A stretch of 64,000 bases of DNA from Aquitalea aquatica (lineage in GTDB: Bacteria; Pseudomonadota; Gammaproteobacteria; Burkholderiales; Chromobacteriaceae), in NCBI RefSeq assembly GCF_013911085.1, contig NZ_JACERN010000022.1, positions 301,423-365,422 of the forward strand, written 5' to 3'. The notes beneath the pieces were generated by a model that worked only from the letters and a program-made list of their open reading frames with translations, searched no databases and had not been told where the DNA came from. Each line of letters starts with the position of its first letter. Position 1 is the stretch's first letter. Of the stretch, positions 17,040 to 25,684 are shown in pieces. A program made the translations under genes and the position numbers.

Positions 17040-18338
17040 TTAGTGCTTGGCCGGTACGGCTTCTACTTCCGGCAGCACTTCGCCGTTCAGCACGCGCTGC
17101 ATGCGGTCCTGATCCAGTGCCTTTTCCCATTTGGCCACCACCACGGTGGCCACGCCATTGCCGATCAGGTTGGTGATGGCACGGGCTTCGGACATGAAAC
17201 GATCCACGCCGATCAGCAGGGCCAGGCCTTCCACCGGCAGCTTGCCGCCCAGGGTGGCCAGGGTGGCGGCCAGGGTGATGAAGCCGCCGCCGGTTACTGC
17301 CGCCGCACCCTTGGAGGTCAGCAGCAGCACGCCGATGATGCCCAGCTCTTCACCCAGGCTCAGCTGCACATTGGTGGCCTGGGCAATGAAAATGGCAGCC
17401 ATGGTCAGGTAGATGGAGGTGCCATCCAGATTGAAGGAATAGCCAGTGGGAATCACCATGCCCACTACCGGCTTGGCACAACCCAGGTGTTCCATTTTTT
17501 TCATCATGCCCGGCAGGGCGGATTCGGACGAAGACGTCCCCAGCACCAGTACAATTTCTTCCTTGATGTAGGCGAGGAATTTGAAAATGCTGAAACCGTT
17601 GAAGCGGGCGATGGCACCCAGTACGATGAAGACGAAAGCAAAGCAGGTCAGGTAGACACAGGCCATCAAAAAGCCCAGCTGCTTGAGCGAACCCACACCG
17701 TACTTGCCGATGGTGAAGGCCATCGCACCAAAGGCACCGATAGGGGCCAGCTTCATCAGCATGTTGATCACGCCGAACAGAGCGTGGGAGAACTCGTCCA
17801 GCATGGCAATGACGGTCTTGCCGCTGCTGCCCATGCGGGTGAGGGCCAGGCCCAGCAATACCGAGAACAGCAGCACCTGCAGGATTTCACCCGTAGCAAA
17901 TGCGCCCACCACGGTATCCGGGATGATGTGCAGCATGAAGTCAACGGTATTCATGTCCTTGGCGCCAGCGGCGTACTTGGCTACCGATTTGGCATCCAGC
18001 GTGTGCGGGTCCACATTCAGCCCGGCACCCGGCTGCAGCAGGTTCACCACCACCAGGCCGATGACCAGCGCCAGCGTGGTTACCACTTCAAAGTACAGCA
18101 GTGCCTTGATGCCGACCCGGCCCACTTCCTTCATATCGCCCATCTTGGCAATGCCCACCACCACGGTGGAGAAAATGATGGGAGCGATCATCATCTTGAT
18201 CAGCTTGATGAAGGCGTCGCCCAGCGGCTTCATCTTGGCGGCGGCTTCCGGATAGAAGGCACCCATCAAGACGCCGATGGTAATGGCAACCAACACCTGA
18301 AAGTACAGGCGTGAGTAAAGCGGTGTTCTGGCTTGCAT
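17040..18338 (-). CDS. dctA: C4-dicarboxylate:cation symporter (DctA)
   Basis: A 432-residue inner-membrane carrier of the DAACS family that imports succinate, fumarate and malate. Visible family features are the N-terminal [20 protein letters not shown], the serine-rich reentrant loop [18 protein letters not shown], the [15 protein letters not shown] motif and [22 protein letters not shown]. These match DctA better than the glutamate GltP branch. Length is typical. Its convergent LysR neighbour contains its terminator. No DctBD two-component system is in the window. A near-perfect 22-bp palindrome about 80 bp upstream may be its operator. The fumarate released by the tyrosine cluster is one of the acids it would carry. 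Confidence 0.94.
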   Translation of the reverse strand: MQARTPLYSRLYFQVLVAITIGVLMGAFYPEAAAKMKPLGDAFIKLIKMMIAPIIFSTVVVGIAKMGDMKEVGRVGIKALLYFEVVTTLALVIGLVVVNLLQPGAGLNVDPHTLDAKSVAKYAAGAKDMNTVDFMLHIIPDTVVGAFATGEILQVLLFSVLLGLALTRMGSSGKTVIAMLDEFSHALFGVINMLMKLAPIGAFGAMAFTIGKYGVGSLKQLGFLMACVYLTCFAFVFIVLGAIARFNGFSIFKFLAYIKEEIVLVLGTSSSESALPGMMKKMEHLGCAKPVVGMVIPTGYSFNLDGTSIYLTMAAIFIAQATNVQLSLGEELGIIGVLLLTSKGAAAVTGGGFITLAATLATLGGKLPVEGLALLIGVDRFMSEARAITNLIGNGVATVVVAKWEKALDQDRMQRVLNGEVLPEVEAVPAKH

Positions 18339-18691
18339 GTCTGGTCTCTTGTTCGCAGATGTTCGGATATCGAGCGCTGTGCCGGGCCCTGCAGGGTCCT
18401 GTTATTAAGCGCCATCCTAGCAAGCGATCGGTTGCTAGCTAATTGCTGATATCCCTAAGCTGTGTCATTGGCCATCGGTAGATTCCGGCCCGCGGCAGAT
18501 CTACTGGGCAGTGGTGGATGTTCGCTACAGGTATTTATTGCTGTTATTCTCAATTGTTTATTCAAATGGCAAGATGCACCCTGCTCCTGTCTTCATCCCA
18601 GCCATGGGCAGGTGCTGATCACTGCGCCTTCAGGCCGCTACTTGCGGCATGGCGGCTCATCCGGTGTGCGGTCTAAGAAAAGGAAAATGTC
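18339..18691. other. Intergenic region between dctA and the KfrA-like gene
   Basis: A 353-bp region with divergent promoters expected. It holds the palindrome at 18417-18438, an AT-rich patch around 18530-18565, and no convincing gene; the 77-codon frame at 18462-18695 overlaps the next start and resembles nothing known. Confidence 0.5.
18417..18438. promoter_or_regulatory. Near-perfect 22-bp palindrome upstream of dctA
   Basis: The 22 bases from CTAGCAA to TTGCTAG are self-complementary apart from one mismatched pair (positions 8 and 15) around a CGATCG centre. It lies 79 bp upstream of the dctA start and so is placed for an operator. No matching regulator is recognised. Confidence 0.4.
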
Positions 18692-19681
18692 ATGAGTCAG
18701 GCAGCCATCATTCCTGCGGATCTACGTGAACGCATCCACCAGCTTATGTCTCTGTTATCCCTGCAGCATGATCAGCAATGCTTCCCGCTGCTGGCTGATG
18801 TGTGCAGGCTGGCCGGGGTCGACATGAATGTCGCCAGCCAGCTGTACATGGAATGGCGTAAGAGCCAGCAGGCCAATATTGCCCCCTTGCCACAGGGCCT
18901 GCCTGGCGAACTCAATCAGCAGGCCGGGCTTGTTCTCGACCGTACCTGGCAGCAGGCGCAGCAGCGGGCCAATCAGTATGTGCGGTCAGCACAGGCTGCC
19001 TGGCAAGATGACCGGCAAGAACTGCTGGCCGAGCAACAGGATCTGGCCTTGCTGTGTGAACAACAGGCGCAGGAACTGGATGCCGTCCGACAGCATTTGA
19101 GCAAGGTGCTGGGGCTCACCGCAGGGCCGCAGGCGAACAGTGTGTATCAGCCTGCTACTGAGTTGGACGTTTTGCGGGATGAGCGGGTGCAGGCCTTGCA
19201 GCATCAACTGGATGATGCGCGGCAAGGCCGCGCGGCGGCTGAGCAGGCTTTACACCACATGCGTGAGCAAGCCCAGCGTACTGCCGCCCCTGTCCCGCAG
19301 GTAGAGCCACAGGATGAGCGAGTGTCAGCGTTGCAGCAGGACGTGGATGCCCTGCGTGGCAGTCTGGCACAGTCGGAGCAAGAGGCTGCCCAGGCACAAC
19401 AGCTACACCGGCAAGCACAAGAAGAAATGGATGCGCTGCAGCACAAGTTGGAACAAATGCAGGAGGAGCTACGTACGCTGCGCTCGGACAAGGAAAGCGC
19501 CTATCGCGCGGTGGCCAATCTGCGCCAGCAACTGCAGCAGCTCAAGCAGATACAGCTGGCGACACCGGAAGAGCAGGCCGAGCGCCTGGCACGCCTGAAA
19601 ATGCTGGCCTTCAGTCCCAGCCTGCCCAGCCAGCTCTCGGCAGATACGGAGCCGACCGAGCAAATATGGAAGGCCCGCTAG
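18692..19681 (+). CDS. KfrA-like DNA-binding coiled-coil protein
   Basis: The 329-residue protein has an N-terminal helical domain (about 1-80) reminiscent of the KfrA N-terminal domain of plasmid regulators, followed by a long Gln/Glu/Ala-rich coiled coil from about residue 85 to 300 with heptad-like spacing. KfrA proteins bind DNA through the N-terminal part and oligomerise through the coil, and take part in plasmid segregation or gene control. Here the gene is chromosomal, with no partition genes nearby, so a structural or regulatory DNA-binding role is only inferred. The ATG at 18692 has AAGGAAAA about 8 nt upstream. It is convergent with marC, 10 bp away. Confidence 0.65.
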   Translation: MSQAAIIPADLRERIHQLMSLLSLQHDQQCFPLLADVCRLAGVDMNVASQLYMEWRKSQQANIAPLPQGLPGELNQQAGLVLDRTWQQAQQRANQYVRSAQAAWQDDRQELLAEQQDLALLCEQQAQELDAVRQHLSKVLGLTAGPQANSVYQPATELDVLRDERVQALQHQLDDARQGRAAAEQALHHMREQAQRTAAPVPQVEPQDERVSALQQDVDALRGSLAQSEQEAAQAQQLHRQAQEEMDALQHKLEQMQEELRTLRSDKESAYRAVANLRQQLQQLKQIQLATPEEQAERLARLKMLAFSPSLPSQLSADTEPTEQIWKAR

Positions 19682-19691
19682 CCGCGAAAGC

Positions 19692-20297
19692 TCAGTGGAA
19701 CTGGCGGATATAGGAAGCGACACCGCTAAGCAGCATCTCGATGGAAATGGCCGTCAGCACCAGGCCCATCAGCCGTTCCAGCGCGGTAATCGCTTGCTCG
19801 CCCAGTAGTTTCTGCAGACGTCCAGAAAACAGAAATACCACGGTAGTGACCAGCATGCAGATGGTGAGTGCGCCTATCCACTCCAGCATGCGCGCCGGCT
19901 CGCGGGTGGACATCAGCAACACCGTGGCCATCGCCGAGGGGCCGGCAATCAGCGGAATGGCAATCGGCACGATGAAGGGCTCGCCATGCATCTTGTCACT
20001 GCCGAACACGCTGCCGCCCTCGCTGGGGAAAATCATCTTCAGCGCAATCAGAAACAAAATCACCCCGCCAGCGACCTGCATCGACTGATCCGTCAGGTGC
20101 ATCACATCCAGAAAATTGCGACCAAAGAACATGAAGGTCAGCAATACCAGAAATGCGATCAGGCATTCGCGATAGACCACCTTTTTACGCCGCTCCGGTT
20201 TGACTTGTTTGAGCGCACTGATGAACAGCGGGATATTGCCCAGCGGATCGGTAATCAGAATCAGCAAGACCGTGGCGGAAATGAAGGATGTTTGCAT
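19692..20297 (-). CDS. MarC family integral membrane protein
   Basis: A 201-residue protein with six predicted membrane segments and the family's start FISATVLLILITDPLGNIPLFISAL, plus the IPLIAGPSAMATVLLMS segment. It belongs to the MarC/UPF0056 family (YhgN/MarC). MarC was once linked to multiple antibiotic resistance in Escherichia coli, but a transport function has not been established, so none is assigned. The ATG at 20297 has AAGGA-like sequence upstream on its strand (TTGTAAACAT is weak). It ends 10 bp from the convergent KfrA-like gene with no terminator space between them. Confidence 0.88.
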   Translation of the reverse strand: MQTSFISATVLLILITDPLGNIPLFISALKQVKPERRKKVVYRECLIAFLVLLTFMFFGRNFLDVMHLTDQSMQVAGGVILFLIALKMIFPSEGGSVFGSDKMHGEPFIVPIAIPLIAGPSAMATVLLMSTREPARMLEWIGALTICMLVTTVVFLFSGRLQKLLGEQAITALERLMGLVLTAISIEMLLSGVASYIRQFH

Positions 20298-20495
20298 GGT
20301 GGTGTCGACGTGTTGGTGGAGGTGATGTTCTGTCTGTAGTGACAGCTATTTTCTTGATAGTTAGTTTTTGGGAAAAATGCTATTGCAATTGTACGACTGT
20401 TAAGTTAATGAAATTTTGTGTGGTGCTTGTAATGCTTGTCAATTGATATTGTTTATTTATTTTGGGTGCGTGTTATTTATTTTGGAGGCTATGCA

Positions 20496-21452
20496 ATGGC
20501 CGGAAGCAAGAGCGTAAATTTTTATATGGCTTTGGGTGTGGCTGCCAATGCCCTGTGGGGAGCGGCTTTTGTCGTGCCGTATGCCTTGCATGATTTTCCC
20601 TCGGAATTGATTACCGTTTTTCGTTATGTAGTATATGGTGTCATGTCGATTATTATTTTAGTGCTGCTAGGCTTGGGAAATGTAAAGATTTCCTTGCCCA
20701 TTTTCATGCTGGGAAATGCAATCTCATTCTGTGGCAATGTTGGCTATTATCTTTTCTTGACCTTGGGGGTCAAATATAGTGGCTTCGTTTATCCTGCGCT
20801 GATTATTGGATTGTTGCCAGTTTCTGTCATTCTGGTCGGCGCATTCCAGGACAAGGTGTGGTCGCTGCCTGGCTTGCTACCAGGTATTGGCTTGATTGTT
20901 TCTGGAATTGTGTTGATTAATTATTTGAATGTGAATGCTTCTTCAGGTCTATTGCTCAATGCTAATCATCTTCGTGGCATCATTTTTTCACTGATATCTT
21001 TATTGCTGCTTACCATGTATTGCATTGCTAATGCCAGTTTTCTTAAGTTGAATGCTGGTATTTCTTCATTGCGTTGGGCAGGTTTGTTGGGTATTTGCGC
21101 ATTATGGCAAAGTCTCCTGCTTGCGCTCTTCGCGTATGTGTTCGCCGGGTATGATATGTCAGTGCTAAACGCTTATTCTGCCGACCGTTTAGCTGCATTT
21201 ATATTCGGTGTCGTGTTTTTGGGTGTCTTTGTATCTTATCTGGCAATGTGGCTGTGGAATGTGTCGTCACGCCATGTTTCCAGCATTGTGGCAGGGCGAG
21301 TGCTTTGCCTAGAAACCATTTTTGCGCTGGCCTACGGTTATGCACTTGATGCTCGAATCCCGCGCGTATTCGAACTGCTAGGAATTTGCCTTATTGTGTT
21401 CGGCGGGTATCTTGTTCAGCGGCATGCAGAGGCCGCACGCCAGGATGCGTGA
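20496..21452 (+). CDS. DMT superfamily transporter (EamA-like), AT-rich gene
   Basis: From ATG 20496 the product has 318 residues and about ten hydrophobic segments in two EamA-type repeats (ANALWGAAFVVPYALHDFP at the start of repeat 1). Such proteins are inner-membrane drug/metabolite exporters; the substrate is unknown. I chose this start because GGAGG lies 7 nt upstream; the longer frame from 20436 lacks a site. The gene and its upstream 200 bp are clearly richer in A and T, with codons such as ATT, TTA and AAT, than the neighbours, which suggests acquisition from another source. A long perfect hairpin closes it. Confidence 0.85.
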   Translation: MAGSKSVNFYMALGVAANALWGAAFVVPYALHDFPSELITVFRYVVYGVMSIIILVLLGLGNVKISLPIFMLGNAISFCGNVGYYLFLTLGVKYSGFVYPALIIGLLPVSVILVGAFQDKVWSLPGLLPGIGLIVSGIVLINYLNVNASSGLLLNANHLRGIIFSLISLLLLTMYCIANASFLKLNAGISSLRWAGLLGICALWQSLLLALFAYVFAGYDMSVLNAYSADRLAAFIFGVVFLGVFVSYLAMWLWNVSSRHVSSIVAGRVLCLETIFALAYGYALDARIPRVFELLGICLIVFGGYLVQRHAEAARQDA

Positions 21453-21491
21453 GCTAGCGTCGTAAAATCAGTCCTGCGCTCAATGCAGGAA

Positions 21492-21528
21492 GATAAACAA
21501 GGCCCGGCAATGCCGGGCCTTGTTTATC
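21492..21528. terminator. Bidirectional hairpin terminator between DMT gene and RNA methyltransferase gene
   Basis: Arms 21492-21509 and 21511-21528 are perfectly complementary over 18 bp with a GGCCCGGCA core and a one-base centre. It lies between convergent genes. The T tract is short (TTGTTTATC), so strength depends on the stem. Confidence 0.75.
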
Positions 21529-21545
21529 ACGCATACCGCAGGAGA

Positions 21546-24473
21546 TTACTCGGCATCCTTCCCTTCGTCGGCAGCGTTATCGGCATCGGCAGCCGGTTTT
21601 TCGCGGCGGGCACTCCCTGCCACCATGGGAATGGCAAACAAGCGGCAGGGCAGCGAGCCGTTGAACAGCGGGGTGCGACGCTTGACCGACAGGTGAATCA
21701 TGTCGGACAGGCGCAGGTCGCCACTGAAGAAGTGGGCAGTCCAGCCAGCAAAGTACGCTTTCAGCCAGTCGCCCAGCTGCGGGTACAGCTCGGCCAGCGC
21801 GTCTTGCTCATCCATGCGCACGCCATAGGGCGGGTTGGTGACGATAAAGCCGCTGTCGGCAAACGGGCGTGCTTCCAGGATGTCCTGTGCCTGCAGTTCG
21901 ATGGCATCGGCCAGGCCGGCGCGTTGCAGGTTGGCACGGGCAATCGGCAGCATGTTGAGGGCACGGTCGCTGCCCTTGATGGCCAGGTCGCGTACCGGCA
22001 GCTCGGCGGCGCGGGCTTCGCTCAGCAGGGCTTCCCAGGACAGGGCGTCGAATTCGCGCAGGCGCTGGAAGCCGAAGCGGCGGTTGCGGCCTGGTGCACG
22101 CTTGAGGGCGATGTCGGCTGCTTCCACCAGGAAGGTGCCGCTGCCACACATCGGGTCCAGCAAGGGCTGGCTGCCATCGTAACCGGCAATCAGCAAGATG
22201 CCGGCAGCCAGGTTTTCCCGGAGCGGCGCTTCGCCGGTTTCCTCGCGCCAGCCGCGCTTGAACAGCGGCTCGCCGCTGGTATCCAGGTAAATGGTGGCGT
22301 GGTCGCGGGTGAGGAAGGTGTGGATGCGCATGTCCGGTTCGCGAGTGTCCACATTGGGACGGCCGGCATTGGCCTGACGGAAGCGGTCGCACACGGCATC
22401 TTTCACCTTGAGCGAAACAAAATCCAGGCTGCGCAATTGTGCGCCGATGGCATCGGTTTTTACCTTGATGCTGCGCGATACGTCGAACCAGCGCGGCCAG
22501 TCGATCTGCATGGCCAGCTGGTAGATGTCGCTTTCCTGCTGGTAGCCACCTTCAGCCAGTTTCAGCAGCACGCGGCTGGCAGTGCGGCTGTAGAGGTTGG
22601 CCTTCATCATGATGTCGGCGTCGCCATTGAAGGCCACGCCGCCGTCTACCTTGCTGACATTGCTGGCACCCAGTGCATTGAGTTCGGCGACCAGGGTCAT
22701 TTCCAGGCCACGCGGGCAGGGAGAGAACAAGGCCAGCTGATTGTGGCGCAGGCCGGACAGGGCGTAGACCGATTGTTCTGCGGGCTTGCCGCTCCAGGCC
22801 GGCTTGGCGCTGTCTCCGTGCTGGCGGCTGTCGTGCTGGCGCGGTGCGCGCGGGTCGCGCTCCATGCGGCGATTATTGTCGAAGGGCTTCAGGCTGCTCG
22901 GTCGATCGCTCCAGCTGCCACGTTCGTCGCGTGCATCACGGCGCGGGGCCTGCTCGCGGCTGTCTTCACGGCGGAAGCTGTTGTCACGCGGGCTGTCGGA
23001 TGGCTTGCTGAACAGTTTGCGCTGGCCGCCTTCGGCACGCGGCTTGTCTTCGCGCTCGAAGCGGCGCGGTGCGGCTGCTGGTGTGCTTTCATCACGACGG
23101 AAGCGGTTTTCGCGCTCGGCGCTCGGTGCCGGCAGGATTTCCGGGTCGTAGTAACTGGCGGCATTATTGCGCTCGCTCGGGCTCGGGGCCTGTTCGTGCG
23201 GGCCATCATTGCGCGGTGCGGCAGGTTTGGAGAACAGCTTGCGCGGTGCCTGTTCCTGCGGCGCTGTATCGTCGCTGCGGAAACGGTTTTCCCGCTCAAC
23301 CGGCGCCTTGTCGTAGCTGCGCGGGCTGTGCTGTTCTTCACGTTCAAAACGGCGCGGGGCTGCTTCGCGGCGGAAGCTGTCATCACGTGTTGCTGGCGGC
23401 GCATTGCGCTCGGCAGGCTTGGAAAACAGCTTGCGCGGGCCTTGTTCTACTGCTGCCGGAATGGTGGGTGTACTCGCCGCAGGGGTATCCCGCTCCACAT
23501 GACGCGGCGCATGCGGCTTGTGTTCGATCTGGCGATCAGGCTGGCTGTTCAGTGGTTTGCGGCCGGACGGGCCACGATCACGTTGATAGCTGCGTTCGCC
23601 TTCCGGGCGGCGCGATTCGTGCAGATCACCACGGCTGTCGGCCGGGTGCAGGCTGCGCGGTGCCGAGGCATCGCGTTCGCGCGGTGGGTAGGGCTTGCGC
23701 TCGCGGTCGTCACGGTTGTAGGGCTTGCGTTCGCCATCACGGGGTTCGAAACGACGCGGTTCGCCGTCGCGCGGCGGGTAGGGCTTGCGCTCGCGGTCGT
23801 CACGGTTGTAGGGCTTGCGTTCGCCATCACGGGGTTCGAAACGACGCGGTTCGCCGTCGCGCGGCGGGTAGGGCTTGCGCTCGCGGTCGTCGCGGTTATA
23901 CGGCTTGCGTTCGCCATCACGTGGTTCGAAGCGCTTTTCGCCATCACGCGGCGGGTAGGGTTTGCGCTCACGATCGTCACGGTTGTAGGGCTTGCGTTCA
24001 CCATCACGCGGCTCGAAGCGCTTTTCGCCGTCACGCGGCGGGTAGGGCTTGCGCTCGCGGTCGTCACGGTTGTACGGCTTGCGTTCACCATCACGTGGCT
24101 CGAAGCGCTTTTCGCCGTCACGCGGCGGGTAGGGTTTGCGCTCACGATCGTCACGGTTGTACGGCTTGCGTTCACCATCACGCGGTTCGAAGCGTTTTTC
24201 GCCGTCACGCGGCGGGTAGGGCTTGCGTTCACCATCGCGCTGCTGGAACTGGCGTTCGCCTTGACGTGGCGGCTGGCCGCCGGCCGGACGACGTGCGGAG
24301 TAAGGATCACGCGGGCCGCTGGCCGATGGTGCCTTTTTCTGGATGATGGGTCCCTTGGCCGCGCCTTCGGCTGATGCTGCGGCGTTGCCAGCGGCAGGCT
24401 GAGCGGAGTCTGTTTCGCTGCTGCTGATATCGCGGCGCAGATTGGCGCGCTGGCGTGAACGGAAAGTGGCCAT
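21546..24473 (-). CDS. THUMP-domain RNA (guanine-N2) methyltransferase with long repetitive Arg-rich N-terminal extension
   Basis: The 975-residue product ends in a catalytic unit of about 400 residues like the RlmL half of 23S rRNA m2G2445 methyltransferases: a THUMP-containing region (about 590-700), SAM motif DPMCGSGTFLVEAADIAL (about 775) and the target-base motif TNPPYGVRM (about 878). An RNA guanine methyltransferase acting on 23S rRNA is therefore likely. The first 575 residues are low-complexity, rich in Arg, Asp, Glu, Pro and Tyr, and contain six or more tandem 29-30-residue units (about 79-264), then spaced PRKLFSKP-type motifs. Such an extension is far longer than usual. The ATG at 24473 has AAGGA 7 nt upstream; the frame is continuous throughout. 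Confidence 0.85.
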   Translation of the reverse strand: MATFRSRQRANLRRDISSSETDSAQPAAGNAAASAEGAAKGPIIQKKAPSASGPRDPYSARRPAGGQPPRQGERQFQQRDGERKPYPPRDGEKRFEPRDGERKPYNRDDRERKPYPPRDGEKRFEPRDGERKPYNRDDRERKPYPPRDGEKRFEPRDGERKPYNRDDRERKPYPPRDGEKRFEPRDGERKPYNRDDRERKPYPPRDGEPRRFEPRDGERKPYNRDDRERKPYPPRDGEPRRFEPRDGERKPYNRDDRERKPYPPRERDASAPRSLHPADSRGDLHESRRPEGERSYQRDRGPSGRKPLNSQPDRQIEHKPHAPRHVERDTPAASTPTIPAAVEQGPRKLFSKPAERNAPPATRDDSFRREAAPRRFEREEQHSPRSYDKAPVERENRFRSDDTAPQEQAPRKLFSKPAAPRNDGPHEQAPSPSERNNAASYYDPEILPAPSAERENRFRRDESTPAAAPRRFEREDKPRAEGGQRKLFSKPSDSPRDNSFRREDSREQAPRRDARDERGSWSDRPSSLKPFDNNRRMERDPRAPRQHDSRQHGDSAKPAWSGKPAEQSVYALSGLRHNQLALFSPCPRGLEMTLVAELNALGASNVSKVDGGVAFNGDADIMMKANLYSRTASRVLLKLAEGGYQQESDIYQLAMQIDWPRWFDVSRSIKVKTDAIGAQLRSLDFVSLKVKDAVCDRFRQANAGRPNVDTREPDMRIHTFLTRDHATIYLDTSGEPLFKRGWREETGEAPLRENLAAGILLIAGYDGSQPLLDPMCGSGTFLVEAADIALKRAPGRNRRFGFQRLREFDALSWEALLSEARAAELPVRDLAIKGSDRALNMLPIARANLQRAGLADAIELQAQDILEARPFADSGFIVTNPPYGVRMDEQDALAELYPQLGDWLKAYFAGWTAHFFSGDLRLSDMIHLSVKRRTPLFNGSLPCRLFAIPMVAGSARREKPAADADNAADEGKDAE
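23681..24236 (-). repeat. Tandem coding repeat of 87/90 bp inside the RNA methyltransferase gene
   Basis: The marker GCGGCGGGTA (first copy GCGGTGGGTA) recurs at 23681, 23771, 23861, 23948, 24035, 24122 and 24209, giving periods of 90, 90, 87, 87, 87 and 87 bp. All are multiples of three, so the frame is kept. Each unit encodes about 29-30 residues containing RKPYPPRDGE, FEPRDGE and RKPYNRDDR. The 90-bp units carry an extra residue (GEPRRFEP in place of GEKRFEP). Confidence 0.95.
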
Positions 24474-24589
24474 GGGTACATCCTTAATAAGCAATCTTTC
24501 ATTTTACCTTATTTGCCGCGACACTGCTTGGTGCCTCCTCGCCTTTGAGGTAGCATGTCCGGTTCCCTTTTGCATAAACGCGGGCCCGC

Positions 24590-25630
24590 ATGTTGCAGGA
24601 TTCATTTGCCACCCGCTTGGTGGCCTGGCAAAAACAGCATGGCCGTCACGATCTGCCCTGGCAGGTGAGCGACCCCTACCGGGTGTGGCTGTCGGAAATC
24701 ATGTTGCAGCAGACCCAGGTCACTGCGGTGTTGGAGTACTACGCCCGCTTTCTGCTGCGCTTTCCCGATGTGGCGTCGCTGGCGGCAGCTTCGGTGGACG
24801 AAGTGCTGGCCTTGTGGAGCGGGCTTGGCTATTACAGCCGGGCACGTAATTTACATAAGGCAGCGGTGATGGTGGTGGACGAATTTGGCGGCCATTTTCC
24901 GGTGCAGCGCGAGGCATTGCAGCGCTTGCCGGGAGTAGGGCGTTCCACCGCCGCTGCCATTGCCTCCTTCGCCTTCGCTCAGCGCGAAACCATTCTGGAT
25001 GGCAATGTCAAAAGAGTGCTCACGCGCTGCTTCGGCATTGCAGGCTTTCCCGGTGAAAAAGCCGTTGAAAAGCAGCTGTGGGCCTTGGCCGAAGCCCTGC
25101 TGCCTGCTGACAGCAGCCAGATGACCGCCTACACCCAGGGCCTGATGGACCTGGGCGCCACCGTATGTGGCCGCAAGCCGGCCTGTACCGTTTGCCCGAT
25201 GGTGGATGGCTGTGTGGCTGCCCGGCAGGGCCGCACCCACGAACTGCCGACGCCGCGCCCGAAAAAGGCGGTGCCCACCCGCCACACCGTCATGTTGCTG
25301 GCGCAGCATGGCGACCGTATCTGGCTGGAGCGGCGGCCACCTTCCGGCATCTGGGGTGGGCTGTTGTCGCTGCCGGAGTTTGCCGACAGCATGGCGCTGG
25401 AGGCCTGGTTTGCCCGGCAGGGCAGTGGTGATGTACTGCCATCCTGGCCCGAGCTGGAGCATGTGTTTACCCATTACCGCTTGATCATTACCCCGGTGCC
25501 GGCGCGGCTGGATACGCTGGCGGCCACCGGAGTGCAGGAATCCGCCGGACAGTGGATACCCTTGCAGCAGGCGCTGGAGGCGGGCTTGCCCGCGCCGGTG
25601 AAGCGACTGTTGCAACGTCTGCTGGCCTGA
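24590..25630 (+). CDS. mutY: A/G-specific adenine DNA glycosylase
   Basis: A 346-residue base-excision repair enzyme that removes adenine mispaired with 8-oxoguanine. It shows the helix-hairpin-helix motif LPGVGRSTAAAIASFAF followed by the catalytic Asp in LDGNVKRVL, the early Glu-containing SEIMLQQTQV motif, the iron-sulfur cluster cysteines C-X6-C-X2-C-X5-C (CGRKPACTVCPMVDGC), and a C-terminal Nudix-like domain (about 230-345) that recognises 8-oxoG. Length is normal. The ribosome-binding site of ATG 24590 is weak. The gene is divergent from the RNA methyltransferase gene and lies 54 bp before relA in the same direction. Confidence 0.96.
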   Translation: MLQDSFATRLVAWQKQHGRHDLPWQVSDPYRVWLSEIMLQQTQVTAVLEYYARFLLRFPDVASLAAASVDEVLALWSGLGYYSRARNLHKAAVMVVDEFGGHFPVQREALQRLPGVGRSTAAAIASFAFAQRETILDGNVKRVLTRCFGIAGFPGEKAVEKQLWALAEALLPADSSQMTAYTQGLMDLGATVCGRKPACTVCPMVDGCVAARQGRTHELPTPRPKKAVPTRHTVMLLAQHGDRIWLERRPPSGIWGGLLSLPEFADSMALEAWFARQGSGDVLPSWPELEHVFTHYRLIITPVPARLDTLAATGVQESAGQWIPLQQALEAGLPAPVKRLLQRLLA

Positions 25631-25684
25631 CCGACGGAAGTTGGCATCCATTTTTTGTGCAGCACTGCTGCCCAGGTGTGAAAT

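Noticed and set aside
23681..24236. Possible CRISPR array
   Set aside because: Regular spacing of 87/90 bp is due to near-identical whole units in frame within a coding region; there are no distinct spacers between short repeats.
21483..24374. A 963-codon plus-strand frame opposite the RNA methyltransferase gene
   Set aside because: Its repeats simply mirror the coding repeat on the minus strand; the minus frame has THUMP and NPPY motifs and a good ribosome-binding site.
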